Shown here piece after piece: positions 54,082 through 61,653 of a stretch of 64,000 nucleotides of DNA; within the stretch, counting starts at the first letter, position 1, and each line of letters starts with the position of its first letter. The notes under the pieces are model-generated. The model was not told the origin of the DNA. It did not search any database and saw only the letters and a list, made by a program, of their open reading frames with translations. Source of the stretch: JBFAPK01 sp040676675 (GTDB lineage: Bacteria > Actinomycetota > Actinomycetes > Mycobacteriales > Micromonosporaceae); NCBI RefSeq assembly GCF_040676675.1, contig NZ_JBFAPK010000001.1, positions 1-64,000 of the forward strand, given 5' to 3'. The translations under genes and the position numbers were made by a program.

Positions 54082-54138
54082 GAGGCCACCACCTGCGGAA
54101 ACGTGGGTACGCGGTATGCCGTACCCACGCGCGGCCTC
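54082..54138 (+). promoter_or_regulatory. nested hairpin between the RAE and helR
   Basis: GAGGCC (54082-54087) pairs with GGCCTC (54133-54138). Inside, CGTGGGTAC (54102-54110) pairs with GTACCCACG (54121-54129) around a 10-base loop. It ends six bases before the helR Shine-Dalgarno GGAG, so it could fold in the mRNA leader. Confidence 0.5.
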
Positions 54139-54155
54139 AGATCGGAGCCGATGAC

Positions 54156-56309
54156 GTGAGTCCGCTGACCACCAGCGCGTTTGATCTCCCCGACAATCTC
54201 GCCGGGAAGGACGACCCGAGGCTGATCGCCGACGACGAACGGCACTTCGCCGCCATCGCGGCGAGCCTCGAAGGGTCGATCGCCAGCCTCTCGGACCGCC
54301 TCGACACGGCGCGCAAGGCGTCCGCGGGCAAGGGCCGGCAGGCGGTGGACCGGGACCAGGAGGTGCACCGGCTCACCGCCCGCCTGCGCGCGCTGCGCCG
54401 CTTCGGACTGGACCTGTGCCTCGGGCGCATGGTCGGCGCGGACGGCGCCGAGCCGGTCTACGTCGGGCGGCTCGGCCTCACCGACGGCGCGGGCCGCCGG
54501 CTGCTGCTCGACTGGCGCTCCCCCGCGGCGGCGCCGTTCTTCGGGGCGACCCACGCCAACCCGATGGGGCTGGTGAGCCGCCGCCGGTACCGCTGGACCC
54601 GCGGCCGGATCACCGACTACTGGGACGAGGTCTTCACCCCGGACGGGTTCGAGGGGCACGCGGCGCTCGACGACCAGTCCGCCTTCATCGCCAGCCTCGG
54701 CACCAACCGGTCGGCCCGGATGCGCGACGTGCTCGGCACCATCCAGGCCGACCAGGACGCCATCATCCGCGCGGGCTCCGCCGGTGCCCTCGTCGTCGAC
54801 GGCGGTCCCGGTACGGGCAAGACGGTCGTCGCGCTGCACCGCGCCGCGTACCTGCTCTACTCCGACCCGCGCCTGCGCAACCGCCGGGGCGGCGTGCTCT
54901 TCATCGGCCCGCACCAGCCCTACCTCGCGTACGTCGAGGACGTCCTGCCCAGCCTCGGCGAGGAGAGCGTGCAGATCTGCACGCTGCGGGACCTCGTCGC
55001 CGAGGGGGCCACAGCGGCGATCGAGACCGATCCGGAGGTGGCCCGCCTGAAGTCGTCCGCGGCGCTGGTGCGGGCGATCGAGACGGCCGTCCGTTTCTAC
55101 GAGGAGCCGCCCGCGAAGGGCATGACAGTCTCGACCGACGACGTCGAGATCCGGCTGAGCGCCGACGACTGGGCCGAGGCGTTCGAGGCGGTGGAGCCCG
55201 GTACCCCGCACAACGAGGCGCGCGACCAGGTCTGGGAAGAGCTGGTCGCGATTCTGCTGGCCAAGTACGACGGCGACGAGCCGGAGGACCTGGTCCGCCG
55301 GTCGCTGCTGCGCAACCGGGAACTGGCCACCGCCTTCAACCGGGCGTGGCCGCTGATCGAGGCGGCCGACCTCGTCGGTGACCTGTGGTCGGTACCCGCG
55401 TACCTGCGCAGGTGCGCGCCCTGGCTCAGCGCCGACGAGGCCCGGGCGTTGCGGCGTACCGACGCCCGGGCCTGGACGGTCTCCGACCTGCCGCTGTTGG
55501 ACGCGGCCCGGCAGCGGCTCGGCGACCCGGAGGCGTCCCGCCGCCGGCGCCGGCAGGAGGCCGCGCTCGCCGTCCAGCGCGAGCGGATGGACCGGGTGGT
55601 CGAGGACCTGATCGCGTCCCAGGCGTACGACGACGGCGAGGGCCTGATGACCATGCTGTACGGCGAGGACATGCGGACGTCGCTGGTCGACGAGAGCGTG
55701 GCGCCCGCCGCCGACCCGGACCGGCTCGCCGGCCCGTTCGCGCACGTCATCGTGGACGAGGCGCAGGAGTTGACCGACGCCGAGTGGCAGATGCTGCTGC
55801 TGCGCTGCCCGTCGCGCAGCCTCACCATCGTCGGCGACCGCGCCCAGGCCCGGCACGGGTTCACGGAGTCGTGGCGGGAGCGGCTCGAACGGGTCGGGCT
55901 CGACCGGATCGAGCTGGCCTCGCTGACCATCAACTACCGCACGCCGACGGAGGTCATGGCCGAGGCCGAGCCGGTCATCCGGGCCGTGCTCCCGGACGCC
56001 AACGTGCCGACCTCCATCCGGAGCAGCGGAATTCCGGTGGTACGCGGATCGGTGACCGAGCTGGACTCGATCCTCGACGCCTGGCTCGCCGCGCACGCCG
56101 AGGGGACCGCCTGCGTCATCGGCGACGCCGAGTTCCAGGCCCGGCCCCGCGTCCGGTCGCTCACCCCGGAGCTGGCCAAGGGGCTGGAGTTCGACCTGGT
56201 CGTCCTCGTCGAGCCGGAGAACTTCGGCGCGGGGATCGAGGGTGCCGTGGACCGGTACGTCGCGATGACCCGGGCCACCCAGCGACTCGTCCTCCTCACC
56301 CGGCCCTGA
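54156..56309 (+). CDS. helR: HelR, RNA polymerase-recycling helicase (rifamycin resistance)
   Basis: 717 residues from a GTG with GGAG eight bases upstream. It is a UvrD/HelD-like SF1 ATPase with an N-terminal coiled coil (residues 20-85), a LDWRSPAAAPFF block, Walker A GGPGTGKT (216-223), Walker B VIVDEAQEL (about 530), TINYRTP, and the C-terminal VAMTRATQRLVLLTRP motif. Size and order match class II HelD (HelR). These insert into RNA polymerase, release it from DNA and displace rifamycins, giving target-protection resistance. The rifamycin-associated element upstream supports the assignment and predicts rifamycin induction. Confidence 0.93.
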   Translation: MSPLTTSAFDLPDNLAGKDDPRLIADDERHFAAIAASLEGSIASLSDRLDTARKASAGKGRQAVDRDQEVHRLTARLRALRRFGLDLCLGRMVGADGAEPVYVGRLGLTDGAGRRLLLDWRSPAAAPFFGATHANPMGLVSRRRYRWTRGRITDYWDEVFTPDGFEGHAALDDQSAFIASLGTNRSARMRDVLGTIQADQDAIIRAGSAGALVVDGGPGTGKTVVALHRAAYLLYSDPRLRNRRGGVLFIGPHQPYLAYVEDVLPSLGEESVQICTLRDLVAEGATAAIETDPEVARLKSSAALVRAIETAVRFYEEPPAKGMTVSTDDVEIRLSADDWAEAFEAVEPGTPHNEARDQVWEELVAILLAKYDGDEPEDLVRRSLLRNRELATAFNRAWPLIEAADLVGDLWSVPAYLRRCAPWLSADEARALRRTDARAWTVSDLPLLDAARQRLGDPEASRRRRRQEAALAVQRERMDRVVEDLIASQAYDDGEGLMTMLYGEDMRTSLVDESVAPAADPDRLAGPFAHVIVDEAQELTDAEWQMLLLRCPSRSLTIVGDRAQARHGFTESWRERLERVGLDRIELASLTINYRTPTEVMAEAEPVIRAVLPDANVPTSIRSSGIPVVRGSVTELDSILDAWLAAHAEGTACVIGDAEFQARPRVRSLTPELAKGLEFDLVVLVEPENFGAGIEGAVDRYVAMTRATQRLVLLTRP

Positions 56310-56588
56310 CCCCACCGCTCGCCCACGCGACCAATACAGCTGCCTTCGCCGTTACCACCACTCATTCGAACCGACACCTTTCCCGTCGCCGGAGCGGGAT
56401 TCCGCACCGCCACGTAACAATCTGGACCTCCATTATTCGCGAACCCAGCAACCTCCAATTGCCTCTTTCCATTCTGGTCACCAGCCCACTACCGTCGGAA
56501 GTCACACGCTCCTCCAACAGCGGAGATCGCGAGCCGCACACACCAAGAGGAGCGCGATTGGGCAATAGCGCGAGATTTTGGAGGAGCT
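56310..56588. other. AT-enriched intergenic region
   Basis: 279 bases between helR and the XRE gene with visibly lower GC (for example around 56340-56370 and 56440-56470). No ORF of convincing composition and no clear inverted repeat was found. The low GC resembles the silent flanks of DUF5753/DUF397 gene pairs and may bind nucleoid proteins. Confidence 0.5.
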
Positions 56589-57398
56589 GTGGAGAAGACA
56601 CGCGTACCGGCGAGGGAATTGATCGTCAAGCAATTACGGCGGCTGCGCCTAGCGGCCGGACTCACCCAGGAGGAATTCGGCAAACTGATTAACTACTCGG
56701 GCTCGCACGTCTCCGCGATCGAGCTGGGCAACCGCGCGCCCGACGAGGTCTACCTGACCCGGGCGGACAGGGCGCTGGAGACCGGCGGCCTCTTCATGGC
56801 CCTGCTCGAACTGGCCAAGCGCGAGGCCGAGCCGACCTGGTTCCGCCCGTGGCTGGACTCCGAGCGGACCGCCACCCAACTGCGCTGCTTCGAGCCGAAC
56901 CTGGTCCCGGGGCTGTTGCAGACCGAGGAGTACGCCCGCGCGGTGCTCCGTGGCGACGTGACCCTCTCCGAGGCGGAGGTGGAGCGGCTCGTCGCGGTGC
57001 GGATGGAGCGGCAGAAGATCCTGGAGCGGGAGGACCCGCCGCAGGTCATCGCCGTGCTCGACGAGCTGGCGCTGCGCCGCTTCGCCGACGGCTTCGCGGA
57101 GATCATGGCGGCCCAGCTGCTGCACCTGGTCGCGCTCGCCGAGCGTCCCCGGGTCAGCGTGCACGTCGTCCCGGCCAGCCTCGGGCTCCACATCGGACTT
57201 TCCGGCCCGTTCGTGCTGGCCCGCGCGGAGGACGGCGGCTGGACCGGGCACCTGGAGAACCAGCTCAACGGGACCATCGTCGAGCGCACCGAGGACGTAG
57301 CCACCCTGCTGGCCAGGTGGGAGACTTTGCGGAACGAAGCCCTGCCACGCCGGCAGTCGCTCGACCTGATCAAGGAGATCGTGCAGCCATGGACCTGA
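56589..57398 (+). CDS. XRE-family regulator with DUF5753 domain
   Basis: 269 residues from a GTG. Residues 10-70 form an HTH (LRRLRLAAGLTQEEFGKLINYSGSHVSAIELGNRAPD). Residues 85-265 form the DUF5753 domain (WFRPWLDSERTATQLRCFEPNLVPGLLQTEEYARAVL, HVVPASLGLHIGLSGPFVLA). In Streptomyces such regulators pair with DUF397 proteins and steer development or antibiotic production, for example the whiJ-type systems. The partner DUF397 gene overlaps the 3' end by 10 bases, so the two are coupled. Confidence 0.93.
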   Translation: MEKTRVPARELIVKQLRRLRLAAGLTQEEFGKLINYSGSHVSAIELGNRAPDEVYLTRADRALETGGLFMALLELAKREAEPTWFRPWLDSERTATQLRCFEPNLVPGLLQTEEYARAVLRGDVTLSEAEVERLVAVRMERQKILEREDPPQVIAVLDELALRRFADGFAEIMAAQLLHLVALAERPRVSVHVVPASLGLHIGLSGPFVLARAEDGGWTGHLENQLNGTIVERTEDVATLLARWETLRNEALPRRQSLDLIKEIVQPWT

Positions 57399-57583
57399 CC
57401 GGCGCCGTCTGGCGCAAGTCCACCCGCAGCGGCGCCAGCGGCGGCAACTGCGTCGAGGTGGCCGACAACCTGCCCGGCCTCGTCGCCGTACGCGACAGCA
57501 AGGACCGCGACGGCGCGTACCTCGCCTTCACCCCCGCCGCGTGGCGCGCCTTCGTCGCGAACCTCGACCACCGGCGCCCCTGA
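57389..57583 (+). CDS. DUF397 small partner protein
   Basis: 64 residues beginning within the end of the XRE gene. DUF397 hallmarks are present: WRKSTRSGASGGNCVEVA, VAVRDSKDRDGAYLAFTPAAWRAFV. These small proteins bind or antagonise the cognate DUF5753 regulator. The ATG at 57389 gives exactly the family length and is coupled to its neighbour. Confidence 0.92.
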   Translation: MDLTGAVWRKSTRSGASGGNCVEVADNLPGLVAVRDSKDRDGAYLAFTPAAWRAFVANLDHRRP

Positions 57584-57612
57584 CCCTCGCCCGCGCGGCC
57601 CGGATTCCTGCG

Positions 57613-57640
57613 ACCCGCCCGGCCCTCGGGCCGGGCGGGT
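57613..57640. terminator. terminator after the DUF397 gene
   Basis: ACCCGCCCGGCCC, loop TC, GGGCCGGGCGGGT: a perfect 13-bp stem 29 bases past the stop codon. No gene is visible in the remaining gap to 57793. Confidence 0.8.
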
Positions 57641-57793
57641 GCGGTCGGTCCGGCCGCGACCGCTCCGGCGCGAGCATCCGGGCCACCGCGTGGCACGCGA
57701 CGGCCGTGAGCGGCAGCCCAGGGCGGCGTGCCAGGGCATCCGATCGCCAGGCGGCCGTCGAACCTGACGAAGATGCCGGTGACCGGGCGGTGA

Positions 57794-58417
57794 CTAGGCG
57801 AGCAGCTGTGGGCGCAGGGTGTCGTACGCCCACTCCTCCCAGCGTTGCGGCGGCCAGGACCGGTCCCGGACCAGCACCAGGTACAGCTCGGGACTGAGCA
57901 GCGCGTAGAGCACGTCGGCGGCGTGCTCCACGGTGAGCCCGGGGCGGGCGTCCGGCCTGCCGACCAGCGCCTCGGCCGCCGTGGCGTAGACGGTGTACCG
58001 GGGATCCACCTCCTGCCGCCAGAGTTCGGCGATCTCCGGTTCGACCGTGGCGGCGGTGCGCAGTACCTCCATCATCGGGGCGACCCGGTCGAGGATCTGG
58101 CCCGCGCCGCGTACCAGTTGGCGGAGCTGTTCCTCGGCGGTGCCGGCCGCGAGCGCCGCGCGGAACCACGGCCGGTCCACCGTGGCGACCGGCTCGTCGT
58201 CGCCGGCGATGGTGACGTCGCCCAACTCCTTGAGCACCGTCCGCTTGTTGCCGAACGCGAAGTAGATCGTCTGTACCGCCACGCCGGCCCGGTCGGCGAT
58301 GTCCTGGAGCGCGGTCGCCGCGTACCCCCGCTCCAGGAACAGCTCGCGCGCCGCCTCGATGATCTTCCGCCGCGTCTGTCGGCTCTTCTCGGCGCGCTTC
58401 CCCTTGACCTGCGTCAC
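57794..58417 (-). CDS. TetR family regulator
   Basis: 207 residues from a GTG. It has an N-terminal HTH (KIIEAARELFLERGYAATALQDIADRAGVAVQTIYFAFGNKRTVLKEL) and a helical ligand-binding domain. It is divergent from a methyltransferase gene across a 63-base gap that is almost filled by a long palindrome. It probably represses both genes and is relieved by an unknown small molecule, perhaps the methyltransferase substrate. Confidence 0.92.
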   Translation of the reverse strand: MTQVKGKRAEKSRQTRRKIIEAARELFLERGYAATALQDIADRAGVAVQTIYFAFGNKRTVLKELGDVTIAGDDEPVATVDRPWFRAALAAGTAEEQLRQLVRGAGQILDRVAPMMEVLRTAATVEPEIAELWRQEVDPRYTVYATAAEALVGRPDARPGLTVEHAADVLYALLSPELYLVLVRDRSWPPQRWEEWAYDTLRPQLLA

Positions 58418-58430
58418 GGTTGGAGTCTAT

Positions 58431-58464
58431 ATCTAGAGTCGAACTCTAGAGTTGGACTCTAGAT
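58431..58464. promoter_or_regulatory. 34-bp TetR operator palindrome
   Basis: ATCTAGAGTC (58431-58440) and GACTCTAGAT (58455-58464) flank AACTCTAGAGTT (58442-58453), all on one centre of symmetry with a single mismatched pair. It reads as overlapping half-sites. It ends five bases before the GGGGAGA ribosome site of the methyltransferase. Confidence 0.88.
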
Positions 58465-58480
58465 AAATGGGGAGACGAGC

Positions 58481-59320
58481 ATGACCACGATCGTCAACAT
58501 CCGACAGGCCGAGGCGTGGAACGGCAGCGAGGGGCGGCACTGGGCCGAGCACGCCGACCGGTACGACGTGATGGCCGCCGGCATCAACGAACCACTGCTC
58601 GGCGCGGCGGCGATCGAGCCCGGCGACCGGGTGCTCGACATCGGCTGTGGCACCGGTCTCGTCACCCGGCTCGCGGCCCGCGCCGCCGACCCGGGGCGGG
58701 TCACCGGCGTCGACATCTCCGCGCCGATGCTGGCCGAGGCGCGCGCCCGGGCGGCGGCCGAAGGGCTGGGCAACGTCACCTTCGAACGGGGCGACGCGCA
58801 GGTCCACCCGTTCCCGGACGCCGGCTACGACCTGGCGCTCAGCCGGGGCGGGGTGATGTTCTTCGGCGATCACGTCGCCGCCTTCACCAACATCCGGCGC
58901 GCGCTGCGGCCGGGCGGGCGGCTCGTCTTCGCCGGTCCCGGGCGCGGCGGGGGAGAGACCGACCACACCCGGGCGTTCGCCGCGCTGGCGCCGCTCATGC
59001 GGGCCCCGTCGCCGGCCGCGCGCGGGATGGGTTCGCTCGCCGACCCGGACCGGGTCACCGAGATCCTCGACGCGGCCGGCTTCGCGGACGTGTCGGTCAC
59101 CCTCGTGCCGGTACCGGTCGTCTGGGGGCGGGACGCGGCCGACGCGGTGGACTTCTACTTCGGTACCGGCCCGGTGCGGCACAACCTCGCCGACGTGGAC
59201 GAGGCGACGCGGGCACGGGTACGCGACGAGGTCCGCGAGGCGCTGCGGGCGTACGAGTCCCCCGACGGCGTACGCCTGATGGGCAGCATCTGGCTGGTCA
59301 CCGCCGTCCGCCCCGCCTAA
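58481..59320 (+). CDS. class I SAM-dependent methyltransferase
   Basis: 279 residues. The SAM-binding motif I, VLDIGCGTGLVTRLAARAADPG, starts at residue 51. GVDISAPMLAEARARAA is motif II, and LRPGGRLVFAGPG is motif III. It is a UbiE/Coq5-like small-molecule methyltransferase. The N-terminal EAWNGSEGRHWAEHADRYDVM is common in actinobacterial members. The substrate is unknown. The adjacent TetR suggests an inducible detoxification or tailoring role. Confidence 0.9.
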   Translation: MTTIVNIRQAEAWNGSEGRHWAEHADRYDVMAAGINEPLLGAAAIEPGDRVLDIGCGTGLVTRLAARAADPGRVTGVDISAPMLAEARARAAAEGLGNVTFERGDAQVHPFPDAGYDLALSRGGVMFFGDHVAAFTNIRRALRPGGRLVFAGPGRGGGETDHTRAFAALAPLMRAPSPAARGMGSLADPDRVTEILDAAGFADVSVTLVPVPVVWGRDAADAVDFYFGTGPVRHNLADVDEATRARVRDEVREALRAYESPDGVRLMGSIWLVTAVRPA

Positions 59321-59337
59321 CCCCACCCCGCTCCACC

Positions 59338-59415
59338 CCGTCGATCATGGAATTGTGGCGGGGATAAACAGGTGTAATACGGATATTTTCCCGACCACAA
59401 GTCCATGATCGACGG
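59338..59415. repeat. palindromic intergenic element, type B copy 3
   Basis: The arms 59338-59362 and 59391-59415 are complementary over 25 bp with few mismatches (CCGTCGATCATGGA...). The loop is AT-rich (GGATAAACAGGTGTAATACG). It begins 18 bases after the methyltransferase stop. Confidence 0.88.
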
Positions 59416-59417
59416 AT

Positions 59418-59457
59418 GGTGGGGCGTGATCGACGGGCGGTGGGGCGTGATCGACGG
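59418..59457. repeat. 19-bp direct repeat beside the type B element
   Basis: GGTGGGGCGTGATCGACGG occurs at 59418-59436 and 59439-59457. Its TGATCGACGG end equals the right terminus of the adjacent palindrome, so these look like decayed or duplicated element ends just before the next gene. Confidence 0.8.
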
Positions 59458-59474
59458 AAAGATAGGGTCGGCGC

Positions 59475-60143
59475 ATGACGGTCAGTGATCCGGACCGGGA
59501 GGTCCGACGGCTGGCGGCCGAATCGCTCGCGGTCCAGGATCCGACCGGCTGGTTCGAGCGCCTCTACACCGCCGCGGAACAGGGCGACCTGGAGGTGCCG
59601 TGGGACCGGGGCGCGCCGCACCCGCTGCTCGCGCAGTGGGCGGGGAAGCGGGAGCGCGACGGCACCGGGCGGCGGGCGGTCGTGGTCGGCTGCGGGTACG
59701 GTCACGACGCCGAGTACCTGGCCGGCCTCGGCTACGACACGGTCGCCTTCGACATCTCCGGCACCGCCGTACGGGCCGCCCGGCAGCGCTTCCCCGAGTC
59801 CCGGGTGCGCTACCGGACGGCCGACCTGCTGGCCCCGCCCGACGAGTGGCGGGAGGCGTTCGACCTGGTCTTCGAGTCGATGACGGTGCAGGCGCTGCCG
59901 GTCTCCGAGCGGGACGCCGCCATCGGCCGCGTCACCGAACTGGTGGCGCCGGCCGGCACCCTGCTCGTGGTCGCGATCCACCGGGAGGACGGGGAGCCGC
60001 CCGTCGAGGGTCCGCCCTGGCCGCTGGACCGGGCCGAGGTCGAGTCCTTCGCCCGCGACGGCCTCCGCCCGGTACGCATCGAGATCCTGACCGGCTCGAC
60101 GCCGAAGTCGCGCCGCTGGCTCGCCGAGTTCCGCCGGCCCTGA
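59475..60143 (+). CDS. TPMT-like SAM-dependent methyltransferase
   Basis: 222 residues. The opening PTGWFERLYTAAEQGDLEVPWDRGAPHPLLAQW and the motif VVVGCGYGHDAEYLAGLGYDTVAFDISGTAV match the thiopurine/thiocyanate methyltransferase (TPMT) group. FDLVFESMTVQALP and VTELVAPAGTLLVVAI follow. It probably methylates a small thiol or other nucleophile. There is no close operon partner. The upstream gap is occupied by the palindromic element and its direct repeats. Confidence 0.87.
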   Translation: MTVSDPDREVRRLAAESLAVQDPTGWFERLYTAAEQGDLEVPWDRGAPHPLLAQWAGKRERDGTGRRAVVVGCGYGHDAEYLAGLGYDTVAFDISGTAVRAARQRFPESRVRYRTADLLAPPDEWREAFDLVFESMTVQALPVSERDAAIGRVTELVAPAGTLLVVAIHREDGEPPVEGPPWPLDRAEVESFARDGLRPVRIEILTGSTPKSRRWLAEFRRP

Positions 60144-60239
60144 TCGTCCGCCGCCCGGCCCCACCGGCGCCGGCTTGACCTCGATCGCGCTTGAGGTCCT
60201 ACGGTCGTCCCGTCCGGCCCGTCACGGGAGGGAGCGCCG

Positions 60240-60695
60240 GTGGCCATCAAGGAGTATTCGCACGAGGAACTTGCCCGCCAGCCGATCGGGTACTGGAGCG
60301 GCGAGACGTACCGTACGGTCGTGGGCCTGCTCCGCGCCGAGTTGGCGCGGGAGGACCTCACCCAACCGCACTGGTGGACGCTGAACCACGTCGCGGGCGC
60401 GCCCGGCGAGTGGACCCGTACCAGCCTTGCGGAACGGCTGCAACGGTTCGACGATCTCGGCATCAGCCTGCCGGAGGTGATCGACGACCTGCTCGGCCGG
60501 GGCTGGCTGCGGGCCGACGGCGACCGGCTCCACCTCACCGAGGCCGGCGAGGCGGGACGGCAGCGCGCCAGGGAGCGCAACGCCCGCGTACACGAGCGGA
60601 CCCACGACGGGATCGACCCGGCGGAGTACGTCGCCGCGCTGAACGTACTCCGCCGGATGATCGACAATCTCGGCGGCGACAGCGACCTCCCCTGA
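60240..60695 (+). CDS. MarR-like winged-helix protein
   Basis: 151 residues from a GTG with GGGAGGG upstream. Its helical N-terminus (EYSHEELARQPIGYWSGETYRTVVGLLRAELAREDLTQPHWWTLNHVAG) and central winged helix (SLAERLQRFDDLGISLPEVIDDLLGRGWLRADGDRLHLTEAGEAGRQRAR) fit the MarR fold. No convincing operator is seen next to it. It may act on distant genes. Confidence 0.82.
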   Translation: MAIKEYSHEELARQPIGYWSGETYRTVVGLLRAELAREDLTQPHWWTLNHVAGAPGEWTRTSLAERLQRFDDLGISLPEVIDDLLGRGWLRADGDRLHLTEAGEAGRQRARERNARVHERTHDGIDPAEYVAALNVLRRMIDNLGGDSDLP

Positions 60696-60737
60696 CCAGC
60701 CCCGCTCACGCCGCGACGGACGAACGTCGGCCCGCTG

Positions 60738-60755
60738 CCCGGCGGAAGAGCCGGG
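60738..60755. terminator. short hairpin in convergent gap
   Basis: CCCGGC, loop GGAAGA, GCCGGG, between the MarR-like gene and the convergent membrane protein gene. It is weak but well placed. Confidence 0.45.
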
Positions 60756-60767
60756 TGCCGCCGCCGG

Positions 60768-61349
60768 TCAGCGGGCCGGTCGGCGGCGGAAGAGCTGGAT
60801 GATCGAAATGACCAGCAGGACCGCCCCGGTGCCGGCGCCGGTCACCGCGCTGGGTCGTACGTCGGTGAGCTGGGCGATCACCACGGCGGCGACCGCCACC
60901 GCGACCACGGCGGCGCCCGCCGGGATGAGCAGCCGGTCCTTCAGCACCGGCACCAGCGGCCAGAAGTGCACGCCGATGCCGAACGCGACCCAGGGGGCGA
61001 TGTACTCGCTGTGGCCGGTGCGGACCACGGCGATGTTGCCGATCACGATCAGCGCGTAGCAGATACCGACCACGATCCCGTACCGCCGGGAGATCTCCCG
61101 GTCGCGGGCGGAGAGCTCGCGGCGGAGCCGCCACGTCCGTACCGCCCCGATCACCGCCACGGCGGCGCTGACGATGCCGGCCACGGTCAGCGGACCGGAC
61201 CAGTGCGCCGGCGGTCCCTCCTGGGCCCAGCCGAACCAGGCCGCGCCGAAGAAGCCCAGGATCAGCGCGCTGAACTGCCCGTCCGCGCTGACCCGGGTGC
61301 GCGCGGGCGCGATGCGGTCCGGCGCCGCCGGGTGGGTCTCGGTCGACAT
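60768..61349 (-). CDS. multi-pass membrane protein, unknown function
   Basis: 193 residues from the ATG at 61349. A polar N-terminus of 25 residues is followed by about six hydrophobic segments (FSALILGFFGAAWFGW, GPLTVAGIVSAAVAVIGAV, YGIVVGICYALIVIGNIAVV, YIAPWVAFGIGVHFWPLV, LLIPAGAAVVAVAVAAVVIA, AVTGAGTGAVLLVISIIQLF). No motif is diagnostic. The upstream gap contains an AT-rich promoter-like stretch (TTTTAAACCTCTTT, about 61404-61417). Confidence 0.75.
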   Translation of the reverse strand: MSTETHPAAPDRIAPARTRVSADGQFSALILGFFGAAWFGWAQEGPPAHWSGPLTVAGIVSAAVAVIGAVRTWRLRRELSARDREISRRYGIVVGICYALIVIGNIAVVRTGHSEYIAPWVAFGIGVHFWPLVPVLKDRLLIPAGAAVVAVAVAAVVIAQLTDVRPSAVTGAGTGAVLLVISIIQLFRRRPAR

Positions 61350-61653
61350 GCTGCTCCTCAGCCTGGCGTCGCCGGCGGCCTTCTCGCCGCCAACAACTTT
61401 ACGTTTTAAACCTCTTTGCAGTGTGCGGACCGTGGGGCCCGGTGTCAACCGCCGCCGGCCCGGTCGACCTGCCGGGTCAGGCTGGCCCGGGCCGGCGGAG
61501 GCCGACCGGGCGGGGCCGGGTCGGCCCTCGCAGGAAAACTCCACCTGGGCGGGCCGCGCCGTCAAACATTTACATAGATGGATGCTGTCGCTAACATCCT
61601 GCGTACCGCGCGCGTAACGACCGACTCCTCCCCACCCCCGGAAGGACGGACCC
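61350..61653. other. divergent promoter region
   Basis: 304 bases between the minus-strand membrane gene and the plus-strand M23 peptidase gene. Two AT-rich patches (about 61395-61420 and 61563-61580) are likely promoters for the two directions. No ORF of convincing composition and no strong inverted repeat was found. Confidence 0.55.
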
